Source: Edaphovirga cremea (lineage in GTDB: Bacteria; Pseudomonadota; Gammaproteobacteria; Enterobacterales; Enterobacteriaceae). Taken from it: a stretch of 64,000 bases of DNA. A program made the translations under genes and the position numbers. The stretch's first letter is position 1; each line of letters starts with the position of its first letter. Of the stretch, positions 29,467-40,191 are shown piece after piece. A model generated the notes under the pieces. The model did no database searches and had not been told where the DNA came from. It worked only from the letters and a program-made list of their open reading frames with translations. The stretch is taken from contig NZ_QOVA01000006.1 in assembly GCF_003332275.1 (NCBI RefSeq), positions 116,009 through 180,008 on the forward strand, read 5' to 3'.

Positions 29467-29601
29467 TTACACAAACCCCCAGTGCCAGTTTCTCTTCGCC
29501 AGTTCCGCCACAAAATCCTCAGTAGTGACGGTACGCCGCCCTTTCTCGCTTATCTTGATGGCCTGCTTAAATGCAGCATCAATCTCATATCTTCTTGGCA
29601 T
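29467..29601 (-). CDS. Short phage-type protein under a LexA box
   Basis: The 44-residue product starts MPRRYEIDAAFKQAI and ends RNWHWGFV; the ATG at 29601 has GGTGGG upstream. It resembles the N-terminal part of small prophage proteins that I cannot name with certainty, and it is probably truncated, since these are usually longer. A consensus LexA site lies 14 bases upstream. It is on the same strand as the lysozyme and upstream of it. Confidence 0.55.
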   Translation of the reverse strand: MPRRYEIDAAFKQAIKISEKGRRTVTTEDFVAELAKRNWHWGFV

Positions 29602-29615
29602 ATGTCCCACCAATA

Positions 29616-29635
29616 TACTGTTCATGCATACAGTA
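29616..29635. promoter_or_regulatory. LexA (SOS) box
   Basis: TACTGTTCATGCATACAGTA matches the enterobacterial LexA consensus (TACTG, ten variable bases in CTG-N10-CAG, CAGTA) at every conserved position. It sits just upstream of the small minus-strand gene at 29467-29601, as expected for an SOS-controlled prophage gene. Confidence 0.85.
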
Positions 29636-29801
29636 TCGTTATTCGATAAAGCTGATCAAGTGGAAGATGGACGGGATGTAGAAAGGTATTGGCAAGAAAG
29701 GAAATTTAGTTGCGTATGGTGGTTCTGGGTGCCTAACGCTTTATCTGCACCTCCATTTATGCATAATGGAACAATTAACGTGAAATAATTCAGGCTTGAA
29801 A

Positions 29802-30719
29802 ATGGCGACTCCAGGAAGAAGCAATACCCTAGATGCAGTCAAAGTGTTAATGGCTTTTCTGGTTATATCAATACACACTATTACGCCAGGCACTGAATTT
29901 AAATATTTTTTAACACAAGTAATTGCAAGAATCGCCGTTCCTTTTTTCTTTATCTCAGCAGGATACTTCTTTTCTTCGAAAAACGATAAAAATGAATTAT
30001 TTAAAACCACTATAAGACTATCATTATTATATTTAGCATGGTGTCTATTTTATTCACCATTTATAATCACAGATGTCTACAACAGTAGCAACTCCTTTTT
30101 CAGCGCAATTGGCAATGTCACATATCTACTATTAAAAGGATGGAGACACATGTGGTACATGCCTGCGATGATTTTTGCTGTAGTGTTATATTATTATCTC
30201 AAAGACACAAAACTCGTATATTTTATTGCAATAATTCTTTATGCCATCGGCATTTTGGTTCAAAATATAACGCCGCAAAGTGAATACTCAATTCTATATT
30301 ACAGAAACTTTTTGACATTTGGGTTCCCCCTTATTGCAATTGGTTCTTTCTTGAGAGTCGCAAAATTGAGTAATCAAAGTATCTTACGTTTAGTTTTGGC
30401 TCTAGTGGTAACTACTTCGATGCTAGCAGTTGAGGGCCTTATCAGATACAAGTCAGCAATGTATAATAATGATATGTTAATCTTCGCACCTTCGGTTGCA
30501 GCAGCCATCTTTTTGCTTTCATTAAAATCCACCTCCAACTTTCCCGCTGAATGCAGGTCTGTAGCCTCAAGTATGTATTTTGTTCACTTTCTGTTTTATT
30601 TAACGCTAAAAGGTTTCATCTCTAACGAATATGAGTTATTCGCTGCGGTATCGGCTGCATCCATTTTATTCAGTTTTTACCTAGGTAGGCTCAGGTTATA
30701 CAGGTTAATATTTACTTAG
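29802..30719 (+). CDS. Membrane acyltransferase (acyltransferase family 3, OafA-like)
   Basis: The protein has 305 residues from the ATG at 29802. About ten hydrophobic segments span the whole protein, and the N-terminus has NTLDAVKVLMAFLVISIHT, with the conserved His of the acyltransferase-3 family (R/K-x10-H pattern). These integral membrane enzymes O-acetylate surface polysaccharides or other envelope glycans. Codon use is AT-rich, and the gene lies between phage lysozyme and tail debris, which suggests phage-borne serotype-conversion cargo. The exact substrate is unknown. Confidence 0.8.
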   Translation: MATPGRSNTLDAVKVLMAFLVISIHTITPGTEFKYFLTQVIARIAVPFFFISAGYFFSSKNDKNELFKTTIRLSLLYLAWCLFYSPFIITDVYNSSNSFFSAIGNVTYLLLKGWRHMWYMPAMIFAVVLYYYLKDTKLVYFIAIILYAIGILVQNITPQSEYSILYYRNFLTFGFPLIAIGSFLRVAKLSNQSILRLVLALVVTTSMLAVEGLIRYKSAMYNNDMLIFAPSVAAAIFLLSLKSTSNFPAECRSVASSMYFVHFLFYLTLKGFISNEYELFAAVSAASILFSFYLGRLRLYRLIFT

Positions 30720-30720
30720 C

Positions 30721-30758
30721 CACACACCCCAATTTTCCATTTGGTGTGTGTGGAAAAT
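30721..30758 (+). terminator. Possible terminator after the acyltransferase
   Basis: CACACACC (30721-30728) pairs with GGTGTGTG (30743-30750), and an AAAATTTT stretch follows. The loop is long and the T-tract short, so this is weak. Confidence 0.4.
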
Positions 30759-30849
30759 TTTAGATCCCGGTTATTTATTATCTGGGGATAATGGTAATGT
30801 TTTGGAACCGTCAGCCGCAGAAATGTATGCCCTTAAGGCTTTTCTGTAA

Positions 30850-31183
30850 CTAGTCCATGAAAGCAGGTATTCCCGCTGCGCCTATTGTCACCGAAACTGA
30901 TGTGACCGAAGAGACGTCAATGAGTGAACTTTCCGCATAAGCACCAGAGTTTCCACCCCATGCAGCCGCAATTTGAGATGAGGTTGTGACTTCGGTTCCC
31001 CCCGCCAGCACCACCTCCGCCAACGGCGCGAACCCTGACATTTTTTGTGCCGGATGTCGGAGTGTATATTGCCGATGATAAAAAAATTTTTGGAGTCGCA
31101 AAGGGCACGTCGCGAAATGACGCCGGATGAATGTGATCCTGCCAGTTCCAGCTGTCGCCCGAAAATCCTAACAGCGAAGACAT
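30850..31183 (-). pseudogene. Phage tail-fibre protein remnant (frameshifted)
   Basis: Two minus-strand frames together give a familiar tail-fibre segment. The first, from 31183, contains WNWQDHIHPASFRDVPFAT and RVRAVGGGGAGGG; the other, to the stop at 30850, contains WGGNSGAYAESSLIDVS and VSVTIGAAGIPA. In intact phage tail proteins these are one continuous Gly-rich domain, so a frameshift near 31015-31050 and truncation at both ends are implied. Confidence 0.7.
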
Positions 31184-31765
31184 TTAGGCGATAGTGAGGA
31201 GGAAGCGCGGCAAATAGCGATAGAGGCCAATACCCAGCTGGCCGAACAAAAAATGAAGCACATGTTCACCATTCGGGTAAAAATCAGCACAAAACTGGGA
31301 ATGTCGATCACCGTCAGCACCTGGTTGGATAAATACATAAAAATTCAGGACGAGCGGCTGAAGATCGGCGAAATAAAACTGAACACCTACAAGCAGAAAT
31401 CAGCGCCAGTTGAAGCGTTCCGGAGGGAATGTGGCGCGATGGAATTGCAGTCAATCGGGGCAAAGGATGTTGCATCCATAATCGAACAATACAAAGAACG
31501 CGGCCAGCGGCGCATGGCTCAGGTTGTGCGCATGGTGTTGGTCGATGTCTACAATGAAGCACAGCACGCTGGCGAAGTTGAACTAGGTTACAACCCTGCG
31601 TAGGCCACCAGAAAACCAATATTTCACGAACAACGCTCATTATCGGAACGGTTATATCGGGCGCAGGGCATCGATACACAGAAACTATTGGGACACAAAA
31701 ACCAGATGATGACCGACAGATATAACGACGACCGCGGGAAAGATTGGGTGGTTTTGGCTATTTAA
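31167..31765 (+). pseudogene. Tyrosine integrase remnant beside icd
   Basis: The frame is open from about 31167 (EEEARQIAIEANTQLAEQK) to a TAG at 31601-31603 and continues in the same frame to 31765. The first part is the SAM-like core-binding domain of a phage integrase. After the stop the sequence jumps to the C-terminal catalytic end: the HxxR box (FHEQRSLSERLY), LGHK, and the tyrosine region MTDRYNDDRGKDW. The central part with the first catalytic Arg, roughly 100-150 residues, is missing, and the N-terminus is cut. icd is the known target of E. coli e14 and phage 21, so this is probably the integrase of a decayed icd-targeted prophage. Confidence 0.8.
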
Positions 31766-31784
31766 AGAGAGTTTTTTTGTTCTG

Positions 31785-31816
31785 TTTTGCAGAAGAGTTT
31801 TGCAGGGGTTTTGCAG
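31785..31816. repeat. Three direct repeats of TTTTGCAG
   Basis: TTTTGCAG occurs at 31785-31792, 31798-31805 and 31809-31816, between the integrase remnant and icd. Short direct repeats next to an integrase gene are typical arm-type binding sites of tyrosine integrases. Confidence 0.55.
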
Positions 31817-31837
31817 AAGAATTTTTGGAGGGATGAA

Positions 31838-31861
31838 AAACAAAGGGGGCGCGATGCCCCC
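31838..31861 (-). terminator. Terminator of icd
   Basis: GGGGGC (31845-31850) and GCCCCC (31856-31861) form the stem. On the minus strand a T-rich stretch (TTTGTTTTTCAT) follows, 26 bases beyond the icd stop. Confidence 0.75.
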
Positions 31862-31886
31862 GATGTCTACTTCAACAATTCCGCAA

Positions 31887-33140
31887 TTACATATTACTAA
31901 TAATATCTTCGCCAAACTCGCTACATTTCCGTAGCTTAGCGCCGTCCATCAGACGTTCGAAGTCATAGGTCACGGTCTTCTTGGCGATCGCGCCTTCCAT
32001 TCCTTTAACAATCAGGTCGGCAGCTTCGAACCATTCCATGTGACGCAGCATCATTTCTGCAGACAGAATAATGGAACCTGGGTTCACTTTATCCTGACCG
32101 GCGTACTTGGGTGCTGTACCGTGGGTGGCTTCAAACAGTGCGCAATCTGAACCAATGTTGGCACCTGGTGCAATACCGATACCGCCAACCTGTGCAGCCA
32201 GTGCATCAGAAATGTAGTCACCGTTCAGGTTCATACAGGCGATTACGTCATATTCAGCAGGACGCAGCAGGATCTGTTGCAAGAACGCATCGGCAATCAC
32301 ATCTTTAATGATGATGTCTTTGCCATTGTTCGGGTTCTTGATTTTTACCCACGGGCCGCCATCTATCAGTTCACCACCGAATTCTTCACGCGCCAATTGG
32401 TAACCCCAATCTTTGAAGGCACCCTCGGTAAATTTCATGATGTTGCCTTTGTGAACCAAAGTCAGTGAATCACGATCGTTGGTAATGGTGTACTCGATGG
32501 CGGCGCGAACCAGGCGTTTTGTCCCCTCTTCAGAACAAGGCTTGATACCAATACCGCATTCCTGTGGGAAACGGATTTTCTTCACGCCCATTTCATCTTG
32601 CAGGAACTTGATCACTTTATCAGCTTCTGCAGAGCCGGCTTTCCATTCGATACCTGCATAGATATCTTCAGAGTTCTCACGGAAAATCACCATATCGGTC
32701 TCTTCCGGGCGTTTCACCGGGCTTGGTGTGCCCTGGTAGTAACGCACTGGACGCAGACAGATATACAGATCGAGTTGTTGGCGCAGGGCCACGTTCAGGG
32801 AGCGAATACCGCCACCAACTGGCGTGGTCAGCGGGCCTTTGATGGCAACGCGGTATTCACGAATCAGATCCAGCGTTTCTTCTGGCAGCCAGACATCTTT
32901 GCCGTAGACTTCTGTCGATTTCTCACCGGTATAGATTTCCATCCAGGAGATTTTACGCTCGCCTTTATAGGCTTTCTCGACAGCCGCATCCACAACCTTA
33001 ATCATGGCAGGGGTAACGTCGATGCCGATACCGTCACCTTCGATAAACGGGATAATCGGGTTATGAGGAACGATCAGTTTACCCTGAGCATCAACCGTAA
33101 TTTTATTACCTTCCGCCGGAACAACTACTTTGCTTTCCAT
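31887..33140 (-). CDS. icd: Isocitrate dehydrogenase (NADP+)
   Basis: The 417-residue protein (E. coli Icd has 416) starts at [11 protein letters not shown] (ATG at 33140); seven in-frame codons upstream are ignored because the homologue begins here. It oxidatively decarboxylates isocitrate to 2-oxoglutarate in the TCA cycle. The substrate-binding serine that is phosphorylated by AceK lies in [11 protein letters not shown], and FIEGDGIG and [17 protein letters not shown] are present. The C-terminus [13 protein letters not shown] is complete, so past phage integration at its 3' end has left the gene intact. It is divergent from rluE. Confidence 0.97.
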   Translation of the reverse strand: MESKVVVPAEGNKITVDAQGKLIVPHNPIIPFIEGDGIGIDVTPAMIKVVDAAVEKAYKGERKISWMEIYTGEKSTEVYGKDVWLPEETLDLIREYRVAIKGPLTTPVGGGIRSLNVALRQQLDLYICLRPVRYYQGTPSPVKRPEETDMVIFRENSEDIYAGIEWKAGSAEADKVIKFLQDEMGVKKIRFPQECGIGIKPCSEEGTKRLVRAAIEYTITNDRDSLTLVHKGNIMKFTEGAFKDWGYQLAREEFGGELIDGGPWVKIKNPNNGKDIIIKDVIADAFLQQILLRPAEYDVIACMNLNGDYISDALAAQVGGIGIAPGANIGSDCALFEATHGTAPKYAGQDKVNPGSIILSAEMMLRHMEWFEAADLIVKGMEGAIAKKTVTYDFERLMDGAKLRKCSEFGEDIISNM

Positions 33141-33283
33141 TAACCTCTCCTTCAAGCGCATTTTTGTTAATGATTTGTAAGATGCGTGTCAATACTACTG
33201 CAATATTGCGTCTACGCCAATCCGAAACAGACTTCATACATGACGCGTGTATAATGCCGCTATTCTCGCTAACTACAATGACT

Positions 33284-33910
33284 ATGAATAAATTCCCTGT
33301 TAAAAATCACCACGTTAACCGATTCAGCCGCCGACCTGCCGCCAAAGTTACTGCGGTTGCCGGGCCTCGCCGGGTGGTCATATTTAATAAGCCATTTGAT
33401 GTTTTACCACAGTTTACCGATGAAGCCGGACGCAATACCCTAAAAGACTTTATCCCGATCAGTGGGATTTACGCCGCAGGACGGTTGGATCGCGATAGTG
33501 AAGGTTTAATGATTCTTACCAATGACGGAAAGTTACAATCGCGTTTGACCCAGCCAGATAAAAAAACGGCAAAAATTTATTTTGTGCAGGTCGAAGGTGA
33601 CACTGACGAAGCCGCACTGGCGCAATTGCGTGCCGGAATAACGCTGAAAGACGGGCCTACCCTTCCGGCGGGCGCCGAACGTGTGGCTGAACCAGACTGG
33701 CTGTGGCCACGCAATCCACCCATCCGTGAGCGGAAATCCATCCCTACCAGTTGGCTGAAAATCACCCTTTATGAGGGACGTAACCGACAGGTCAGGCGCA
33801 TGACGGCGCATATCGGCTTCCCTACCCTGCGCTTGATTCGTTATGGTATGGGCGGTGTGACCCTTGATACATTGGCTCCCGGGCAATGGAAGGAGATCGA
33901 TTATGTTTAA
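33284..33910 (+). CDS. rluE: 23S rRNA pseudouridine synthase RluE (U2457)
   Basis: The product has 208 residues from the ATG at 33284; MTMNK at 33278 is an alternative. The RsuA/RluB/E/F family motif with the catalytic aspartate is [17 protein letters not shown], and the C-terminal [20 protein letters not shown] is diagnostic. The E. coli enzyme makes pseudouridine 2457 in 23S rRNA. The unusual [15 protein letters not shown] block matches RluE rather than other members. The stop codon overlaps the start of nudJ, so the two are translationally coupled. Confidence 0.93.
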   Translation: MNKFPVKNHHVNRFSRRPAAKVTAVAGPRRVVIFNKPFDVLPQFTDEAGRNTLKDFIPISGIYAAGRLDRDSEGLMILTNDGKLQSRLTQPDKKTAKIYFVQVEGDTDEAALAQLRAGITLKDGPTLPAGAERVAEPDWLWPRNPPIRERKSIPTSWLKITLYEGRNRQVRRMTAHIGFPTLRLIRYGMGGVTLDTLAPGQWKEIDYV

Positions 33911-34349
33911 GCCGCATGTCACTGTGGCCTGCGTTGTGCAGGCACAAGGTAAATTCCTGGTGGTTGAAGAGACCATCAGGGGTAAAGCGTTGTGGAATCA
34001 ACCCGCGGGGCATCTCGAAGCTGACGAAACGCTGATTGCCGCTGCCGAGCGCGAACTGTGGGAAGAAACCGGCATTCGTGCAATACCCCAATCGCTGCTG
34101 AAAATGCATCAGTGGATCGCGCCCGATAAAACACCATTCCTGCGCTTTGCTTTCGCCATTGATCTGCCTGAAATTCTGCCAACGGAACCGCATGACAGCG
34201 ATATCGACCGTTGCCTGTGGTTGCCTGCCGCCGAAATCCTGCAATCAAGCCAATTGCGATCGCCGTTGGTGGCAGAGAGCCTAAACTGTTATCTGAGCCG
34301 TGAGCGGTATCCGCTTGATTTGTTGAGTGCCTTTAACTGGCCATTTTGA
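33903..34349 (+). CDS. nudJ: Nudix phosphatase NudJ
   Basis: The 148-residue protein starts at the ATG at 33903, inside the last codons of rluE. The Nudix box [22 protein letters not shown] fits GX5EX7REUXEEXGU; it is split here only by normal spacing. In E. coli NudJ (YmfB) hydrolyses nucleoside di- and triphosphates and the thiamine precursor HMP-PP. The rluE-nudJ-mnmA order is conserved in enterobacteria. Confidence 0.92.
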   Translation: MFKPHVTVACVVQAQGKFLVVEETIRGKALWNQPAGHLEADETLIAAAERELWEETGIRAIPQSLLKMHQWIAPDKTPFLRFAFAIDLPEILPTEPHDSDIDRCLWLPAAEILQSSQLRSPLVAESLNCYLSRERYPLDLLSAFNWPF

Positions 34350-34544
34350 TTCATCCTGCCAATTTTTATGATCGCTTGATTCGGCGGTGCAGCGACCCGC
34401 CCAACGTGATAAAATCCTGCGCTTGTTTTTAAGATGCATCGTTTATTACGTTGTAGCCGTGGCCTTTCATCATTGATGGTCGTCTACAACCTGCGCCAAT
34501 GACCCCGCGCCAGCTCAACGCATAAACACGTTCGTGAGACCCTA

Positions 34545-35666
34545 ATGTCAGACATTAACCAGAAATCAGATAACAGCCAGAAAAAAGTCATCGTCGGGAT
34601 GTCCGGCGGTGTTGACTCTTCCGTATCCGCGTACCTGCTGCAGCAACAGGGCTATCAGGTGGTGGGTTTATTCATGAAAAACTGGGAAGAGGATGACGAC
34701 GAAGAGTATTGCTCCGCCGCGACCGATCTTGCAGACGCCCAAGCCGTCTGCGATAAGCTGGGCATCGAACTGCACACCGTCAACTTTGCTGCTGAGTACT
34801 GGGATAACGTTTTCGAACTGTTTCTGGCAGAATATAAGGCTGGGCGCACACCTAATCCGGATATTCTCTGTAACAAAGAGATCAAGTTCAAAGCCTTCCT
34901 CGAGTTTGCTGCCGAAGATCTCGGTGCAGACTATATCGCGACAGGTCACTATGTCCGTCGGCAGGATGTCGATGGCAAAAGCCGGCTTCTGCGCGGTATC
35001 GATGGCAACAAAGACCAAAGCTATTTCCTCTACACCCTGAGCCACCAGCAAATTGCCCAAAGTCTGTTCCCGGTGGGTGAGTTGGAAAAACCTGAAGTTC
35101 GCCGGATCGCACAAGAGTTGGATTTGATCACCGCAAAGAAAAAGGATTCCACCGGAATCTGCTTCATTGGTGAACGCAAATTCAAGGATTTCCTGGGCCG
35201 TTACCTGCCTGCCCAGCCCGGACGTATTCTCAGCGTTGACGGTGAAGATATGGGACAGCATCAGGGTCTGATGTATCACACCCTGGGTCAGCGCAAAGGG
35301 TTAGGCATTGGCGGCACCAAAGACGGTGGTGAAGATCCCTGGTATGTGGTCGATAAAGACGTCGACAATAACATTCTCGTTGTCGCGCAAGGTCACGAGC
35401 ATCCGCGCCTGATGTCCTATGGCCTGATTGCGCAGCAACTGCACTGGGTCGATCGCCTGCCGCTGACACAACCCCTGCGCTGCACAGTGAAAACCCGTTA
35501 TCGCCAGCAGGATATTCCCTGTACAGTCACGCCATTGGGTGACGATCGCATCGATGTACGCTTTGATGAGCTCGTTGCAGCCGTAACCCCTGGACAATCA
35601 GCCGTATTTTATCTTGACGACGTGTGCCTCGGCGGCGGCATCATTGAACAACGCTTACAGGAGTAA
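34545..35666 (+). CDS. mnmA: tRNA-specific 2-thiouridylase MnmA
   Basis: The protein has 373 residues (E. coli: 368). The ATP-binding PP-loop is [15 protein letters not shown] near the N-terminus. The catalytic cysteines are in [12 protein letters not shown] and [12 protein letters not shown], and GHYVRR and DQSYFLY are also present. It thiolates U34 of tRNA Lys, Glu and Gln using sulfur relayed by IscS and TusA-E. It is followed after two bases by hflD. Confidence 0.96.
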   Translation: MSDINQKSDNSQKKVIVGMSGGVDSSVSAYLLQQQGYQVVGLFMKNWEEDDDEEYCSAATDLADAQAVCDKLGIELHTVNFAAEYWDNVFELFLAEYKAGRTPNPDILCNKEIKFKAFLEFAAEDLGADYIATGHYVRRQDVDGKSRLLRGIDGNKDQSYFLYTLSHQQIAQSLFPVGELEKPEVRRIAQELDLITAKKKDSTGICFIGERKFKDFLGRYLPAQPGRILSVDGEDMGQHQGLMYHTLGQRKGLGIGGTKDGGEDPWYVVDKDVDNNILVVAQGHEHPRLMSYGLIAQQLHWVDRLPLTQPLRCTVKTRYRQQDIPCTVTPLGDDRIDVRFDELVAAVTPGQSAVFYLDDVCLGGGIIEQRLQE

Positions 35667-35668
35667 TC

Positions 35669-36295
35669 GTGGCCAAGAATTACTATGACATAACGCTGGC
35701 GCTGGCAGGGATCTGCCAGTCTGCGCGATTGGTGCAACAACTTGCACATGGAGGCCAGTGCGATCGCGAGGGCATGATGGTCTCGCTGAAAAGCATTCTG
35801 GAAACCAATCCCGCGTCCACACTGGACGTCTTTGGCGGTCAGGAGTCCAACCTTAAAATTGGGTTGGAGACATTGATGGGTGTGTTGAATGCCAATCGTC
35901 AGGGGCCCGGTGCGGAATTGACGCGCTACACCCTAAGCCTGATGGTGCTGGAACGTAAACTCAACGCACAAAAATCAGCGATGAATACCCTTGGCGAGCG
36001 TATCGATCAATTGGATCGCCAGTTGGTACATTACGATCTTGAATCAGAGACGCTGCTGAGTTCGCTGGCCTCGATTTATGTGGATGTCGTCAGCCCGCTC
36101 GGCCCGCGCATTCAGGTCACCGGTTCACCAACGATCCTGCAAAGCCCGCAGGTGCAGGCCCGGGTTCGCGCCGTTCTGCTCGCCGGTATCCGTTCTGCCG
36201 TGCTGTGGCATCAGGTCGGCGGTGGCCGCCTGCAATTAATGTTTTTTCGTAATCGTCTGTTTCAGCAGGCGAAGAATATCCTTGCTCATTGTTAA
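35669..36295 (+). CDS. hflD: High-frequency lysogenization protein HflD
   Basis: The 208-residue product starts at a GTG (35669) with CAGGAG overlapping the end of mnmA. The sequence ([26 protein letters not shown]) matches HflD, a peripheral inner-membrane protein that in E. coli binds phage lambda CII and lowers lysogenization. Its position between mnmA and purB is the conserved one. Confidence 0.94.
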   Translation: MAKNYYDITLALAGICQSARLVQQLAHGGQCDREGMMVSLKSILETNPASTLDVFGGQESNLKIGLETLMGVLNANRQGPGAELTRYTLSLMVLERKLNAQKSAMNTLGERIDQLDRQLVHYDLESETLLSSLASIYVDVVSPLGPRIQVTGSPTILQSPQVQARVRAVLLAGIRSAVLWHQVGGGRLQLMFFRNRLFQQAKNILAHC

Positions 36296-37690
<1,395 letters not shown>

Positions 37691-37719
37691 ATCGGTTGGG
37701 ACGTTATCATCTCATTCTC

Positions 37720-37741
37720 CAGGCGACCTTCGGGTCGCCTG
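37720..37741 (+). terminator. Terminator of the mnmA-hflD-purB unit
   Basis: CAGGCGACC (37720-37728) and GGTCGCCTG (37733-37741) form a perfect 9-bp stem closed by a TTCG tetraloop on a C-G pair. A T-rich tract follows after a few bases. Confidence 0.75.
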
Positions 37742-37788
37742 TTCGTTAATATTCTTTTTTATCAATACGTCGCGCACAACGGCGTTCT

Positions 37789-37805
37789 CGTTTACAATTT
37801 GTTTA
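37789..37805 (+). promoter_or_regulatory. PhoP box upstream of phoP
   Basis: CGTTTA (37789-37794), five bases, TGTTTA (37800-37805): the direct-repeat PhoP site (T/G)GTTTA-N5-(T/G)GTTTA with one mismatch. It lies 99 bases before the phoP start and fits the known autoregulation of phoPQ. Confidence 0.7.
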
Positions 37806-37904
37806 GGTTTCTTCCCGACTGGTTGAATCAAGGTTTATTCTATTTGACAGATAATGGTCTTATTCATTTAAGGCTGATAACGGCGTAATAGACAGGGGTA
37901 GAAT

Positions 37905-38576
37905 ATGCGAATTCTGGTTGTGGAAGATAATGCGTTGCTTCGCCATCATTTGACCGTTCAGATGCGTGAGATGGGGCATCAGGTTGATGCTGCGGAAGAC
38001 GCAAAAGAAGCCGACTATTTCCTGCAAGAAAATGCTCCTGATATTGCCATTGTCGATCTTGGCCTGCCGGGCGAAGACGGGTTGAGCCTCATCCAACGCT
38101 GGCGCAGCCAGCAGAGCACACTGCCGATTCTGGTGCTGACGGCCCGTGAAAGCTGGCAAGATAAAGTTGCCGTGCTTGAAGCCGGTGCCGATGACTACGT
38201 GACCAAACCTTTCCATCTGGAAGAAGTCGTGGCGCGCATGCAGGCACTGATGCGCCGCAATAGCGGACTGGCTTCGCAAGTCATCAGCCTGCCACCCTTT
38301 CAGATTGACCTCTCACGACGCGAACTGAGCGTGAATGAAAACAGCATTAAACTCACTGCGTTCGAATACACCATTATCGAAACACTGATCCGCAGCGTGG
38401 GCAAAGTGGTAAGCAAAGACTCCCTGATGCTGCAGCTTTATCCCGACGCTGAGTTGCGCGAAAGCCATACCATCGACGTATTGATGGGACGCCTGCGCAA
38501 AAAATTGCAGGCCGAACATACGCAGGAAGTGATCACCACCGTACGCGGCCAGGGTTACCGTTTTGACGTGCGCTAA
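37905..38576 (+). CDS. phoP: Response regulator PhoP
   Basis: The 223-residue protein is an OmpR/PhoB-type regulator. The receiver domain starts [16 protein letters not shown], has the phosphoacceptor Asp in [13 protein letters not shown] (about residue 51) and the Lys in YVTKPF. The winged-helix DNA-binding domain ends in [13 protein letters not shown]. It controls genes responsive to low Mg2+, acid pH and antimicrobial peptides, including lipid A changes and virulence functions. It is followed after 59 bases by phoQ. Confidence 0.96.
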   Translation: MRILVVEDNALLRHHLTVQMREMGHQVDAAEDAKEADYFLQENAPDIAIVDLGLPGEDGLSLIQRWRSQQSTLPILVLTARESWQDKVAVLEAGADDYVTKPFHLEEVVARMQALMRRNSGLASQVISLPPFQIDLSRRELSVNENSIKLTAFEYTIIETLIRSVGKVVSKDSLMLQLYPDAELRESHTIDVLMGRLRKKLQAEHTQEVITTVRGQGYRFDVR

Positions 38577-38616
38577 CTTTTTTTAGCAAGGCTGACAATT
38601 TCTCTTAAGGCTAACC

Positions 38617-38646
38617 ATGTTTTTTGAAGCTAACCATGTTTCGTAA
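38617..38646 (+). promoter_or_regulatory. Short duplicated start region with a 9-codon upstream ORF overlapping phoQ
   Basis: GCTAACCATGTTT occurs twice, 19 bases apart (from 38610 and from 38629). The first ATG (38617) has the better Shine-Dalgarno (TTAAGG), but its frame ends at TAA 38644-38646 after nine codons, overlapping the real phoQ ATG at 38636. The reading is direct from sequence; a translational effect is inference. Confidence 0.5.
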
Positions 38647-40087
38647 GAAAGCCCCGTTCTCACTGCGAGCCCGCTTTTTGATGGCAACAGCTGGCGTTGT
38701 TCTGGCGTTATCATTGGCTTACGGGCTCGTCGCTGTTGTGGGCTACATGGTCAGTTTTGATAAAACGGCCTTTCGGCTATTGCGCGCGGAAAGTAATCTG
38801 ATTTTTAGCCTCGCGCAGTGGAAAAACAACAAACTCAGTATTGCTGCGCCCCCCAATTTTGATCTCAATTTCCCCACGTTGGTACTGATTTACGATGACA
38901 ACGGGAAGCTCCTGTGGCGTCAGCGTCAGGTGCCTGAGTTGGAAACGCGCATTAAAAAATCCTGGTTAACCAAATCCGGTTTCTACGAATTGGATACCGA
39001 TTCAAGAGTCAGTAGCGCTGTCGTAGGTGACAACCCCAATGCCCAGACTCAGTTGAAGGATTACGACGTTGATGACAGCGATGCATTGACCCACTCCATC
39101 GTGGTTAACCGCTATGCAGAAACATCCCAGTTACCCGGACTGACCATTGTGGTGGTTGACGCCATTCCTCAGGAGCTTCAGCGTGCCGATGTCGTCTGGC
39201 ATTGGTTCAGTTATGTACTGCTCGCCAACCTGTTGCTGGTATTGCCGCTGTTGTGGCTGGCTGCCTACTGGAGTCTGCGGCCAATCAAATCATTGATCCA
39301 CCAGATTGGGGAACTGGAAAAACGTGAACGTGAGAAACTCGATGAAAATCCACCGAGTGAACTACGTGGGTTAGTGCGTAATCTCAACGTATTGCTGAGC
39401 AACGAACGTGCCCGCTATACCAAATACCGCACCACGCTCTCAGATCTCACGCACAGTCTAAAAACCCCGCTGGCGGTATTGCAGACGACCTTGCGGTCGC
39501 TGCGCTCCGGCAAGCAATTAACGATAGATCAGGCCGAGCCGATAATGCTTGAACAGATCAGCCGCATATCACAACAGATTGGCTATTATCTGCACCGCGC
39601 GAGTGTGCACTCGGACCAAAGCATGCTGTCCCGTGAATTCCACTCGGTGCCATCCCTGCTCGACAGTCTCTGTTCGGCACTCAATAAAGTTTATCAGCGC
39701 AAAGGCGTGGTATTGACGATGGATATCTCACCTGAACTCAGTTTCCTTGGCGACAAGAACGACTTTATGGAAGTGATGGGTAACGTCATTGATAACGCCT
39801 GTAAATACTGCCTGGAATTTGTGGAGATCAGTGCGATCCACACTGAAGAAGAGCTGATTCTGGTGATCGATGACGACGGTCCGGGGATCCCGGCAAGTAA
39901 ACGTGAACTGATTTTCCAACGCGGGAAGCGAGCCGATACGCTACGGCCCGGACAAGGTTTGGGTTTATCCGTTGCCAGTGAAATTATCGAACAATATAAA
40001 GGCATGATTACCGTCACCGATAGCGCACTTGGCGGTGCTTGTATGCGTGTGACTTTTGGCCAGCAGCATCCCGAAGCAAAAGATTAA
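38636..40087 (+). CDS. phoQ: Sensor histidine kinase PhoQ
   Basis: The protein has 483 residues from the ATG at 38636 ([16 protein letters not shown]), matching family length. Two membrane segments (about residues 17-37 and 190-213) flank a periplasmic sensor domain with an acidic patch ([10 protein letters not shown]). The HAMP region is followed by the H-box [14 protein letters not shown], the N-box [10 protein letters not shown], and the G boxes IDDDGPGIP and GQGLGLSVA. It senses Mg2+, acid and cationic peptides and phosphorylates PhoP. Confidence 0.95.
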   Translation: MFRKKAPFSLRARFLMATAGVVLALSLAYGLVAVVGYMVSFDKTAFRLLRAESNLIFSLAQWKNNKLSIAAPPNFDLNFPTLVLIYDDNGKLLWRQRQVPELETRIKKSWLTKSGFYELDTDSRVSSAVVGDNPNAQTQLKDYDVDDSDALTHSIVVNRYAETSQLPGLTIVVVDAIPQELQRADVVWHWFSYVLLANLLLVLPLLWLAAYWSLRPIKSLIHQIGELEKREREKLDENPPSELRGLVRNLNVLLSNERARYTKYRTTLSDLTHSLKTPLAVLQTTLRSLRSGKQLTIDQAEPIMLEQISRISQQIGYYLHRASVHSDQSMLSREFHSVPSLLDSLCSALNKVYQRKGVVLTMDISPELSFLGDKNDFMEVMGNVIDNACKYCLEFVEISAIHTEEELILVIDDDGPGIPASKRELIFQRGKRADTLRPGQGLGLSVASEIIEQYKGMITVTDSALGGACMRVTFGQQHPEAKD

Positions 40088-40191
40088 TCATATTTGCGGT
40101 CGATTACGCAATTTTTGCTTTCAATAACGCAATGCAGTGCGCTTACCTTCCGTTATAATCCATACAGGCCTTCTCAATCCAGGGACAGACT

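Noticed and set aside
29365..29788. Two plus-strand frames of 87-94 codons
   Set aside because: They run antisense to the LexA-controlled small gene and have no ribosome binding site or recognisable protein.
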